A stretch of 46,467 nt of DNA, from assembly GCF_016802865.1 (NCBI RefSeq), contig NZ_JAEVHM010000026.1:1-46467 (forward strand), read 5' to 3'. This document shows positions 36,873-44,783 of this stretch, piece by piece. Within the stretch, counting starts at the first letter, position 1. Each line of letters opens with the position of its first letter. A model generated the notes under the pieces. That model searched no databases. It had not been told where the DNA came from and saw only the letters and a list, made by a program, of their open reading frames with translations. The position numbers and the translations under genes were made by a program. The stretch comes from Micromonospora parastrephiae (GTDB lineage Bacteria; Actinomycetota; Actinomycetes; Mycobacteriales; Micromonosporaceae).

Positions 36873-37469
36873 CTATCCGCGTGACGAATGTGTCGACGTC
36901 GAGTCGATCAGGCCCTTAGCCGGCCGAGTGCCATCCTCAACATCCGTATCGATCAATGGGCTCACCAGCTCGGGTCGGGGACGGCCGCCCACAATGACGT
37001 TGACTGCCCATACCTCACCCTTACGAAGTAGGTGCGGGCCAAGCTGGATGACGGCTTCATCCCCAATCGCTCCGGACACCATGGGAACCGAGTGATCGGA
37101 CAGCGCCGTGACTCCGAACATCTTGCAGTTCAGTCTCACGAGAAGCGGCTTCCCGCCGTCGAAGTGAGCACTTGAAATATCACGTGGCCCAGTGTTGAAG
37201 ATCCCGATGAGCACCATATGGGGATCTTCAACGTCTATGTCCCGCCAAGTAACTTTGAGGAGGTTCTTGGTGGATTCGCGTATATAGCCCTCCGGGATCA
37301 AGGAACTCGCTGTGGCCATCAAGGTGATGCGTCCGCGCCGTGTCCCCCAACGTTGGGCAGCCAAAGCGCCAGCCGCTATGGCCACCACAGCAACAGCGAT
37401 AGCAATGAGCGCGAGTACGTCCGACCGGTCCCACGTCGCCATGGCAGACAGTGTGAGGTGTTGGGCCAT
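36873..37469 (-). CDS. Hypothetical membrane-anchored protein between int and attR
   Basis: 198 residues, convergent with int (3-base gap). One N-terminal membrane helix (DVLALIAIAVAVVAIAAGAL) is followed by a beta-rich cytoplasmic or outer domain (KVTWRDIDVEDPHMVLIGIF). It is less GC-rich than the operon genes. The single-anchor layout and place at the element end would fit an exclusion or phage-defence accessory gene, but nothing in it is diagnostic. ATG 37469 is weakly supported; a second ATG lies nine codons in. Confidence 0.65.
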   Translation of the reverse strand: MAQHLTLSAMATWDRSDVLALIAIAVAVVAIAAGALAAQRWGTRRGRITLMATASSLIPEGYIRESTKNLLKVTWRDIDVEDPHMVLIGIFNTGPRDISSAHFDGGKPLLVRLNCKMFGVTALSDHSVPMVSGAIGDEAVIQLGPHLLRKGEVWAVNVIVGGRPRPELVSPLIDTDVEDGTRPAKGLIDSTSTHSSRG

Positions 37470-37492
37470 CTCTCAGCATCCCCCGCTGGCAC

Positions 37493-37511
37493 GGCGACAC
37501 GTATACGACAC
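37493..37511. promoter_or_regulatory. Candidate integrase arm-type site, right
   Basis: GGCGACACGTATACGACAC, direct copy (17/19) of 20706-20724. Confidence 0.5.
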
Positions 37512-37560
37512 AACCAGTGAGATCACACGGCTCGGTGTGGGACTGAACGAGACTCACGAG

Positions 37561-37600
37561 AGAGGCCCCTGACCGGCGTTCACGCTGGTCAGGGGCCTCT
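37561..37600. terminator. Bidirectional terminator at the right end of the AICE
   Basis: A perfect 14-bp stem (37561-37574 with 37587-37600) and a 12-base loop, followed by TTTG on the plus strand. It lies just inside the right attachment site and would end transcripts of tRNA-Tyr (minus strand) after integration. Confidence 0.8.
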
Positions 37601-37607
37601 TTGCGCA

Positions 37608-37666
37608 CCTGGTGGCGGGTAGAGGATTCGAACCTCTGTAGCTTTCGCGACGGATTTACAGTCCGC
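37608..37666. repeat. Right attachment site (59-bp repeat)
   Basis: Identical to 20601-20659; the element's own copy restores the 3' part of tRNA-Tyr. Confidence 0.95.
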
Positions 37667-37693
37667 TCCCATTGGCCGCTCGGGCAACCCGCC
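37610..37693 (-). tRNA. tRNA-Tyr (GTA), with encoded CCA, AICE target
   Basis: Class II tRNA: acceptor GGCGGGT/ACCCGCC, anticodon stem-loop around CTGTAAA, long variable arm and T arm AGAGGTTCGAATCCTCT, then discriminator A and CCA. The 3' 59 bases come from the element, so the gene remains functional. Confidence 0.96.
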
Positions 37694-37840
37694 AGGGCAC
37701 CCCACCGCGTCGCAACGCGGCGGCGGAAGCAAGGATAGCGGCTCCCCCTGGTACCGGTGCAACCGGGTACGGTCAGGGGGTCGTGCCGCTGGTCGGCGGC
37801 CGGCAGCAGGCCCAGACCGCCGGACAGCAGGAGCATCAAC

Positions 37841-38335
37841 ATGGCAGCGAACCCGTCGTTCGACATCGTGAGCAAGGTTGACCGCCAGGAGGTGGACAAC
37901 GCCCTCCGCCAGGCGGAGAAGGAGCTCTCGACGCGGTTCGACTTCCGTGGCACCGGCGCGGAGATCTCCTGGTCCGGTGAGGAGGCGATCGGCCTCCAGG
38001 CGGAGACCGAGGAGCGGGTGCGCGCCGCGCTGGACGTGTTCAAGGAGAAGTTGGTCAAGCGGAACATCTCGCTGAAGTCGTTGGACGCCGGTGATGCCCG
38101 CCCGTCCGGCAAGGTCTTCAAGATCGACTGCAAGGTGATCCAGGGCATCGAGACGGACAAGGCCAAGGCGATCAGCAAGAAGATCCGCGACGAGGGTCCC
38201 AAGGGCGTCCAGGCGCAGATCCAGGGCGACCAGCTGCGCGTCACCGGCAAGAAGCGCGACGACCTTCAGGCGGTCATCTCGCTGCTCAAGGGTGAGGACT
38301 TCGGCGTCGCCCTCCAGTTCACCAACTACAGGTAA
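37841..38335 (+). CDS. yajQ: YajQ family nucleotide-binding protein
   Basis: 164 residues from ATG 37841 with CAGGAG upstream. Sequence blocks: [54 protein letters not shown], and the C-terminal LQFTNYR. YajQ proteins bind nucleotides and in Xanthomonas act as c-di-GMP effectors; the role here is not established. The last codons (CAGTTCACCAACTACAGGTAA) come from the attachment site of a second element: a chromosomal copy of this 3' end lies at 40218-40243. Confidence 0.95.
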   Translation: MAANPSFDIVSKVDRQEVDNALRQAEKELSTRFDFRGTGAEISWSGEEAIGLQAETEERVRAALDVFKEKLVKRNISLKSLDAGDARPSGKVFKIDCKVIQGIETDKAKAISKKIRDEGPKGVQAQIQGDQLRVTGKKRDDLQAVISLLKGEDFGVALQFTNYR

Positions 38336-38517
38336 GGCGGCTCCGGCCGGCCTGGCCGTCGGGCCGACCACGCCTTGTCACATGGGCAGACGTCGTCATC
38401 AGTGGTCGTCGTTCGTCGCTCACGATCGGCCTCCGACGGCCTGGTGACGGCCTGGGCCTGGTCCTCGTCGCCGGCGCGGTCCAGCCCGCTCTGACCCGTC
38501 GCTTGTAAGTGGGGCCG

Positions 38518-38995
38518 CTATGCCACCGGGTCAGGGGCCGTGGTGTCAAAGCCTGCTTGCTCGGTGTAGAGAATCGCTCCCCACCGGTCAGAGGTGAGCC
38601 TGTACATGGTTCGGACAATCCTCCAGTCGAGCAGGTAGCCAGACGTAGTGATCTCCGCAAGCGCGTCGCAGAGAGTCAGGTCGACGGGACCGCCCTGGCG
38701 GAGTCCGTGGTTGACGGCATTCTTCACGCTGTCGGGTCGGGTAACTACGCGCAGGGCAACAGGAGTCGTCTGCTCGCTGGCGGCAACGGCTGCCGGATAA
38801 CGTACGCGAGCTTCCCCTGCAACGTCGGCGGTCGCTGGACAACTGGCACGATGCCCAACCGATGCCGTCGCCGGCCGGCGTAGCAGTGGCGACCGGGCAC
38901 CGCGCTCGAAGCTCCGTGACCAGTTCGTCGAGGAGACGCTGCGCCACTGGCTCGCCGGACCGCAGGAATAAGGTCATCACTTCCGCCATAGCCAT
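38518..38995 (-). pseudogene. Broken gene of unknown function inside the yajQ element relic
   Basis: Two minus-strand stretches look protein-like but are in different frames: MAMAEVMTLFLRSGEPVAQR...ATPAGDGIG (38995 down to about 38865), and VRYPAAVAASEQTTPVALRV...SVKNAVNHGLRQGGPVDLTL...AGFDTTAPDPVA ending at 38518. One frameshift near 38850 would join them. Not recognised. Confidence 0.4.
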
Positions 38996-39359
38996 ATCTT
39001 GCTGGCCCTTCACCCCGCCCGGTACTCGCCAGGCGCCCGTAGGTTGGGGAGTTGAAGCGGAACACAGAGCCGCTGTCCCGCCACCAGCGTGAACGGCCGG
39101 CGACACCTGCTCACATGGCGTCTCGGGCTGCCATCGCTGGTGGCTGCTTGACGGCGTTTGACGGTGTCTTGTGCCCCCTGTGTGCCCCAGACTGCCGGGA
39201 CGCCCGCAGCGCTTGCAGCGCCCCGGACCCGCGGAGTAAGAGGCACAGTCGGAGCCATCGTCAGTAGGTCGCCACCTCGGCCGACCCGACAGCCACGATG
39301 CGGCCTAGACGGCTGTGGCGGGCCTCGGTTGCTGTCGGCGTTGCTGTCACCCCGCCGGT

Positions 39360-39692
39360 TTACCATTTACGAAAATTGCAGATATCCTTTATTGCCTGCT
39401 GCATAAGGTTCCATGACTTCTGGATGTCAACATTTCCGCTGGCCCCACCGGAATAGCGAGAAGTGTCCTTGACTAAGAAAACCGCGCCCACCCAGCCCGT
39501 CAAGACACCCAACACCGTTACAAAGAAGAGTACGATCGTGAGCGGTTCAAGAATGTCTGGGGCCACGCCGAACCCTGCGAGAACGACTAAGACGGCCACC
39601 ACCGGAAAAAGTAGGGCTAGTCGCATCCCTCGTACAAACAACCGGTAGCTGTACGACTCCACGATCGCGGAAAAACCGGGATCATCTGCCAT
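39360..39692 (-). CDS. Small two-helix membrane protein in the element relic
   Basis: 110 residues from ATG 39692 (MADDPGFSAIV); a TTG six codons upstream is possible. Helices at about residues 25-48 (ALLFPVVAVLVVLAGFGVAP) and 54-75 (LTIVLFFVTVLGVLTGWVGA). A hydrophilic tail ends in IKDICNFRKW. The gene is notably AT-rich against its surroundings, which marks it as acquired. Unknown function. Confidence 0.6.
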   Translation of the reverse strand: MADDPGFSAIVESYSYRLFVRGMRLALLFPVVAVLVVLAGFGVAPDILEPLTIVLFFVTVLGVLTGWVGAVFLVKDTSRYSGGASGNVDIQKSWNLMQQAIKDICNFRKW

Positions 39693-39944
39693 GCTAGTTG
39701 CACCAGTCAAGATTGCTCATCAAAGAATCTCCAACTACCCCGTCAGGACACCTCGGAACACAATCGCATCCCGAGTCAACCGCTGGCCATCCCGCGTGCC
39801 GTCGACCCGCCCTCCTGGGGAGCGGGCCGCCGCCCGGCCCGCCACGTCAAGCGGACCTTGACGGCTCGTACGGACGCTGGCGGGTCGGGCGGTGGTCTGC
39901 TCGGTTTGCCCGGGTCGGTGGCAGGCGGAATTGGTTCGTTCCGC

Positions 39945-40177
39945 AACCACCCACGGACCGCGACCCGCCGACACCGCACGCGCTGCGGCACTTCTACGCC
40001 TCGGTCCTTCTCGACGCCGGGGAGAGCGTCAAGGCGCTGTCGGAGTACCTGGGCCACGCCGACCCGGGCTTCACCCTGCGCACGTACACGCACCTGATGC
40101 CGACCAGCGAGGACCGCAAACGGCGTGCTGTCGACAAGGTGCTCGGGTCACCCTCGGACGGCCTGGCGACGGCCTAA
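39945..40177 (+). pseudogene. Tyrosine integrase C-terminal remnant
   Basis: The frame ending at 40177 reads PHALRHFYASVLLDAGESVK and ALSEYLGHADPGFTLRTYTH, i.e. the second catalytic Arg (LRHF), the GH motif and the nucleophile Tyr (RTYTHL) of a phage-type integrase. Nothing upstream continues it, so the N-terminal two thirds are gone. It lies against the right yajQ repeat, as an integrase next to its att site would. Confidence 0.85.
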
Positions 40178-40277
40178 CAGCGATCATGGCTACGTTCTCG
40201 CAGGTAGCGGGCGGTATCCCTCCAGTTCACCAACTACCGGTAGTCGCTGGTCCGGATCGCGGCCGGATCACCGACCG

Positions 40278-40811
40278 TCAGCGGACGACGCTGTACCAGT
40301 GCGCGGTCTCGCCCGGGAGCGGCATCAACCGCACCCTGGCGCCGCCCGGGTCGTCGAACATGCGCACACCGTCCCCGAGCAGCACCGGCGCGAAGAAGAT
40401 CAGGATCTCGTCGAGCAGCCCGGCCCGGAGGCACTGCTTGGCGACGTCCGCGCCGAGTATGTTCACGTACTTCTCGCCTGCGGCCTCCTTGGAATGCGCG
40501 ACGGCGCTGTGCAGGTCGCCGACGAACGTGACGTCCGCGGGTGGCTGGGCCGGCGGTCGGTGGGTCAGGACGAACACCGGCCCGTGGTACCGACCGCCGA
40601 ACGCGCCCTCGCTGTCGGTGCCGCGATTCGGGTCGTCGCCGCCGAAGGTGCGGTTGCCGGCCAGGATCGCGCCGACGTTGGCCAGTAGACGCTCGGCGGT
40701 CGGGTTGTCGCCGGTGAGGTGTTCGGTCAGCCAGGCCATGTCCCCGCCGGGGCCTGCGATGTAGCCGTCGAGCGACGCCACATCGACTCGGATTCCTGAA
40801 TGTCGGGGCAT
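40278..40811 (-). CDS. RibD C-terminal/dihydrofolate reductase-like protein
   Basis: 177 residues. MPRHSGIRVDVASLDGYIAG is the typical opening of this reductase group; AILAGNRTFGG and the NADPH-site block YVNILGADVAKQCLRAGLLDE followed by ILIFFAPVLLGDGVRMF are clear. It is not a housekeeping FolA or RibD but one of the many related reductases of actinobacteria with unknown substrate. It is a single gene, separated from the MFS gene by a hairpin. Confidence 0.88.
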   Translation of the reverse strand: MPRHSGIRVDVASLDGYIAGPGGDMAWLTEHLTGDNPTAERLLANVGAILAGNRTFGGDDPNRGTDSEGAFGGRYHGPVFVLTHRPPAQPPADVTFVGDLHSAVAHSKEAAGEKYVNILGADVAKQCLRAGLLDEILIFFAPVLLGDGVRMFDDPGGARVRLMPLPGETAHWYSVVR

Positions 40812-40837
40812 TCCCCGTCATCGGGACACCCCGACAT
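40800..40837 (-). other. Hairpin at the start of the reductase gene
   Basis: ATGTCGGGG (40800-40808) and CCCCGACAT (40829-40837) enclose 20 bases that include the reductase start codon. It would hide the start in mRNA or end the MFS transcript. Two direct copies of CGAGTCGATCAAG (40847, 40880) follow. Confidence 0.55.
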
Positions 40838-40897
40838 CACGGAAGTCGAGTCGATCAAGACGTCGGCCGGCCGGGAGGCCGAGTCGATCAAGCGGGG

Positions 40898-42157
40898 TCA
40901 GACGGTGACCGGCTCTTCGGCGCGTACCGCTGAGGTTTCCGCGCGGGCGATGGGCCCGCCGGGCAGCGCGGCGACCGCGGCCCCGACGCCGACCGCGGCC
41001 CCGGCGAACAGGAACGCCCACGGCACGCCGCCGGCACGGTCCACGATGAGGCCGGCCACCGCGCCGCCGGCGGCGCTCGCCGCCACCGCGACGGTGACCA
41101 CCCAGGTGTACGCCTCGTTCAGCATGCCCGTCGGGGCGATCCGGCCGACCAGGGTGTTCTCCAGGGTCAGCGCGGGAGCGATGGTGGCGCCTCCGACGAC
41201 CAGCGCTACGCCCAGCGCCAGCGGGGTCGGCATCACCGCGAAGACGAAGAAGGTGCCGGCCAGCGCGGCGAGCAGCAGGGCGAACTGCCGGGTCATGTTC
41301 GGTGCCGGCCGGCGGACTCCGAACCAGAACCCGCCGATGGCGCTGCCGATCCCCCAGACCGCGAGCAGAAGACCGGCCAGGCTCTCCGGGTCGTCGGTGG
41401 TGTGGCCGCTCGCGTACGCCGGAACGATCACCCCGGCGGCGCCGAACGCGATGCCCAGGCCGGCCACGCAGACCAGCAGGGCCGGGAAGCCGGCGACCCG
41501 CAGCGGACCGAGCCCTCTGGCGTGGTGCTCGCGCGGGTGTGGACGCCAGCCGCGCATCACCCGGCCCAGCGCCACGGCGGTCGTGCCGACCAGGGTGACC
41601 ACGGCCGCCCCGATCAGGGCTGCCGCCGCGTCGGCGACCAGCACGAAGCCGGCCACGAGCAGCGGGCCGAGCACGAACACGATCTCGAACAGTGTGGTCT
41701 CCGCGGCCAGCGCGGTGTTGCGCAGGGCGTACCGGCCGGAGGCGGGGCCGGTCAGTTCGTTCCAGGCGCCGCGGATGGCGGCGGTGAGCGGCGGATAGGT
41801 CGCCCCGGCGATGCCGGCCGCCAGGTAGATGGCCCCGAGGGCGTCCTCGCCCGAACGACTGGCCAGCAGCAGCCCGATGAGCGCCAACGGGTGGGCCACG
41901 GCGGTGACCAGGAGGACGGGGCTCGGGCCGACACGGTCGGCGATCCGCCCGGCCACCGGGCTGAGCGCGGCACCGGCCACGGCGTAGATGCCGCCCGCCA
42001 CGGCGGCGAGGGCGTACCGCCCGGTCACCTGTTCGACCACCAGCAGCAGCGCCAGCGGTGTCATGCCGATCCCGAGTCGCCCGACGATGCCGGTGACCAG
42101 CAGCATCGGCGCACCGGGAATCCGCCAGACACCCAGGTACTGACGCAGCGCGGCCAC
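40898..42157 (-). CDS. MFS transporter
   Basis: 419 residues, twelve predicted helices in two halves of six. Features: [21 protein letters not shown], the loop [16 protein letters not shown] (MFS motif A region) between helices 2 and 3, and a second-half loop with [12 protein letters not shown]. The substrate is unknown; the family includes multidrug exporters. GTG start with GGGAGG seven bases upstream. Confidence 0.9.
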   Translation of the reverse strand: MAALRQYLGVWRIPGAPMLLVTGIVGRLGIGMTPLALLLVVEQVTGRYALAAVAGGIYAVAGAALSPVAGRIADRVGPSPVLLVTAVAHPLALIGLLLASRSGEDALGAIYLAAGIAGATYPPLTAAIRGAWNELTGPASGRYALRNTALAAETTLFEIVFVLGPLLVAGFVLVADAAAALIGAAVVTLVGTTAVALGRVMRGWRPHPREHHARGLGPLRVAGFPALLVCVAGLGIAFGAAGVIVPAYASGHTTDDPESLAGLLLAVWGIGSAIGGFWFGVRRPAPNMTRQFALLLAALAGTFFVFAVMPTPLALGVALVVGGATIAPALTLENTLVGRIAPTGMLNEAYTWVVTVAVAASAAGGAVAGLIVDRAGGVPWAFLFAGAAVGVGAAVAALPGGPIARAETSAVRAEEPVTV

Positions 42158-42250
42158 CGTGAACCTCCCGAGGATGTAATGAGCGTGAGCGGTTATGACC
42201 CTAACGCCGACGTGCGACGGCAGGTACCGGATATCGCCCCCGACACAGCA

Positions 42251-42287
42251 CTCCGCCCGTACCCGGTGCGACCGGGTACGGGCGGAG
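42251..42287 (-). terminator. Hairpin terminator after htpX
   Basis: A perfect 17-bp stem (42251-42267 with 42271-42287) and three-base loop, 15 bases beyond the htpX stop. Confidence 0.85.
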
Positions 42288-42301
42288 CGGGGATCAGCGG
42301 G

Positions 42302-43177
42302 TCAGCGCTGGAACTGCACCGGCCCCGAGTCGGCGGCCATCCGCTCCAGCCGGGCGACCCGGTCCTCCATCTTCGGGTGGGTGGAGAAGAGGGCGGCAAC
42401 CGCGCCACCGGAGAACGGGTTGGCGATCATCAGGTGGGCGGTGCTGGTGAGCGTGCCCTGGGCCGGCAGCGGGCGTCGGCGGGCCACCGCGTCGATCTTG
42501 CGCAGCGCGCTGGCCAGGGCCAGCGGGTCGCGGCTCAGCTCGGCACCCGAGGCGTCCGCCTGGAACTCACGGCTCCGGCTGATCGCCAACTGGATGACGG
42601 TGGCCGCGATCGGCCCCAGGATCAGCGTCAGCAGCAGTACGGCCGGGTTCGGCGAATCCTCGTCGTCCCCACCTCCGAGCGGGATGAACCAGGCGATGTT
42701 CGCCAGGAACGTGATGATGCCCGCCAGACCGGCCGCCACGCTGGAGATCAGGATGTCGCGGTTGTAGACGTGCGACAGCTCGTGGCCGATCACACCGCGC
42801 AGCTCGCGGTAGTCGAGGATCTCGGTGATGCCCTGCGTCACGCAGACCGCCGCGTGCTGCGGGTTACGGCCCGTGGCGAACGCGTTGGGCTGGGCCGTCG
42901 GGCTGACGTACAGCCGCGGCATCGGCTGCCGAGCCTCGGCCGCCAACTCACGGACCATCCGGTACAGCTCGGGGAACTGCGCCTCGCTGACCGGTTGCGC
43001 ACGCATCGAGCGCAACGCGAGCTTGTCGGAGTAGAAGTAGGAAATGCCGTTGATGACCAGAGACAAGAGGACGGCGATGACCAGGCCGCCACTGCCGCCG
43101 AACCCGTAGCCCACCGCGAGGATCAGAGCGGTGAGCAGGCCGAGCAGTGCGGCGGTCTTCAGACGGTTGTGGTGCAC
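42302..43177 (-). CDS. htpX: Membrane zinc metalloprotease HtpX
   Basis: 291 residues from GTG 43177 ([13 protein letters not shown]), with AAGGAGAG just upstream; the frame is open further upstream. Two N-terminal membrane helices (residues 8-27 and 30-48), the zinc-protease site [11 protein letters not shown] near 130, two more helices ([20 protein letters not shown] and [20 protein letters not shown]), and the downstream Glu ligand in [14 protein letters not shown]. It degrades misfolded membrane proteins together with FtsH in known cases. Confidence 0.96.
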   Translation of the reverse strand: MHHNRLKTAALLGLLTALILAVGYGFGGSGGLVIAVLLSLVINGISYFYSDKLALRSMRAQPVSEAQFPELYRMVRELAAEARQPMPRLYVSPTAQPNAFATGRNPQHAAVCVTQGITEILDYRELRGVIGHELSHVYNRDILISSVAAGLAGIITFLANIAWFIPLGGGDDEDSPNPAVLLLTLILGPIAATVIQLAISRSREFQADASGAELSRDPLALASALRKIDAVARRRPLPAQGTLTSTAHLMIANPFSGGAVAALFSTHPKMEDRVARLERMAADSGPVQFQR

Positions 43178-43292
43178 GATCTCTCCTTCGGTGCACGGAT
43201 CGCCGGGATCCGCTGACCGGTCCAACAACCCGGTACCCGCCAACCATCCGTCTCAACGCTGAGAGTTCACTGAGATGGAGCCGCAGGTCAGG

Positions 43293-44783
43293 TCAGCGAC
43301 CCGCCAGGTCGAGCACCAACTGCGGGGCGACACCGACCACCACGGCGGCCACCGTCGCCACCGCCAGCACCACCGCCACCACACCCACCACGGGTACGGC
43401 CACCGCGCCGCCCGCGACAGCCACGCCCGGCGTCGTCGTCGGCGCCCACAGGCCGGCGGTGACGCGCAGGTAGTAGGCCAGCCCGATCACCGCGTTCAGC
43501 GCCACCACCAGCGCCAGCCAACCGGCGCCGCCGTCCAGCAGCGCCCGGACCACGGTCACCTTCGCGAACAGCCCGGCCAGCCCCGGCGGCAGACCGGCCA
43601 GACCGACCAGCGCGAGACCGAACGCAGCCCCCCGCCACGGGTACCGACGGGCCGTGCCGCGCAGGTCGTCGAGCGTGCCGCCGTCCGCGCCCACCGGACG
43701 CAACGCGGTCACCCCGGCGAACGCGCCCAACTCCAGCACCACGAAGAACACGGCGTACGCCACCGCGGCCGCGTACGCCGCGGAGCGTGCCTCACCCGTG
43801 CGGCCGGCGGCCAACGCCAACGCGCCCAGCGGGGCGAGGATGTAACCGGCCTGCGCGACGGACGACCAGGCGAGCAGCCGCACCGTACGCCGCTGACGCA
43901 GCGCGACCAGGTTGCCGACGGTCATGGTGAGCACCGCGAGCACGGCGAGCACCGGACCGGTCTGCTCGGCCGGCAGCGCCCGCTGCACCACCGCCAGCAG
44001 CGCGACGAGGCCACCCAGCTTCGACGCCGTGGACAGGTACGCCGCCACCGGCAGCGGCGCCCCGTCGTAGGTGGCCGGCGCCCAGGCGTGGAACGGCACC
44101 GCCGCCACCTTGAAGGCCAGCCCGACCAGCAGCAACGCCACCGCGGCGGTGGTCAGCGGCAGGCCCCGCAGCTCCGGGCGCTCGGCCAACAGCGCGCCGA
44201 GCCGGTCCAGGTGCAGTCCGCCGGTCACCGCGTACAGCAGCGCCGCGCCGAGCAGCGTCACGGTCGTGGCCACCACGCTGACCACGAAGAAGGTCACCGC
44301 CGCCTCGGCGCTGGCCAGACTCCCCCGACGCAGTCCCACCAGCACGTACAGCGGCAGGGTCAGGGTCTCCAGGGCGACGATCAGGGTGATCAGGTCGCCG
44401 GCCGCGCCGAGCACCACACCGCCGGTCATCGAGCAGGCCAGCAGGAAGCAGTACTCCCCCACCGGCGACCGCCCCGCCCGCAGCGCCGGCGCGGACAACC
44501 CGAGCACGCCCAGGGTCAGCAGCGCCACCACCGCGCCGACCAGGGCCGCCCGGCCGCCGAAGATCCAGGAGCAGTCGGCACCGACGCAGAACGTCCGCCG
44601 TTCCCCGACCGCGCCGACCGCGGCGGAACCGACGGCGGTGCCGAGCGCGCCGAGCGCCGCCACCACGACCGTGGCCCGGGGCCGCGCCAGCAGCAGGTCG
44701 GTGACCAGCACCAGGACGGCGGTGCCGGCGGCCAGGTAGGCCGGCAGCAGCGCGACGCTGTCCACGTTCTGCACCGCGCTCAT
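43293..44783 (-). CDS. nuoN: NADH-quinone oxidoreductase subunit N
   Basis: 496 residues from ATG 44783 (MSAVQNVDSVALLPAYLAAG), overlapping the nuoM stop by four bases; an open frame continues far upstream but is only a shadow of nuoM. About 14 membrane helices. The antiporter-like core has the conserved Glu in IVALETLTLPLYVLVG and Lys in LLVGLAFKVAAVPFHAWAPA. It is part of the proton-pumping membrane arm of complex I and the last gene of the operon. Confidence 0.97.
   Translation of the reverse strand: MSAVQNVDSVALLPAYLAAGTAVLVLVTDLLLARPRATVVVAALGALGTAVGSAAVGAVGERRTFCVGADCSWIFGGRAALVGAVVALLTLGVLGLSAPALRAGRSPVGEYCFLLACSMTGGVVLGAAGDLITLIVALETLTLPLYVLVGLRRGSLASAEAAVTFFVVSVVATTVTLLGAALLYAVTGGLHLDRLGALLAERPELRGLPLTTAAVALLLVGLAFKVAAVPFHAWAPATYDGAPLPVAAYLSTASKLGGLVALLAVVQRALPAEQTGPVLAVLAVLTMTVGNLVALRQRRTVRLLAWSSVAQAGYILAPLGALALAAGRTGEARSAAYAAAVAYAVFFVVLELGAFAGVTALRPVGADGGTLDDLRGTARRYPWRGAAFGLALVGLAGLPPGLAGLFAKVTVVRALLDGGAGWLALVVALNAVIGLAYYLRVTAGLWAPTTTPGVAVAGGAVAVPVVGVVAVVLAVATVAAVVVGVAPQLVLDLAGR

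Larger units (their letters stand above)
20601..37666. mobile_element. 17-kb actinomycete integrative and conjugative element (AICE) in tRNA-Tyr
   Basis: Bounded by identical 59-bp repeats (20601-20659 and 37608-37666) spaced by 17,007 bp. The right copy is the 3' part of an intact tRNA-Tyr gene and the left copy is the displaced original 3' part. Inside are all AICE hallmarks: tyrosine integrase and Xis at the right end, a Prim-Pol and DUF3987 replication module, an FtsK-type TraB, small Spd-like membrane proteins and regulators on a divergent arm. The left 2 kb is AT-richer than the chromosome. Apart from the methyltransferase frameshift, all core genes look intact, so the element may still be mobile. 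Confidence 0.93.
38310..40242. mobile_element. Relic of an integrative element in the yajQ 3' end
   Basis: CCCTCCAGTTCACCAACTAC occurs at 38310-38329 (end of yajQ) and again at 40218-40237, followed by GGTA in both. The right copy still reads LQFTNYR-stop (CGG TAG). A tyrosine integrase tail ends 41 bases before the right copy. About 1.9 kb remains; the rest has been lost. Confidence 0.8.
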
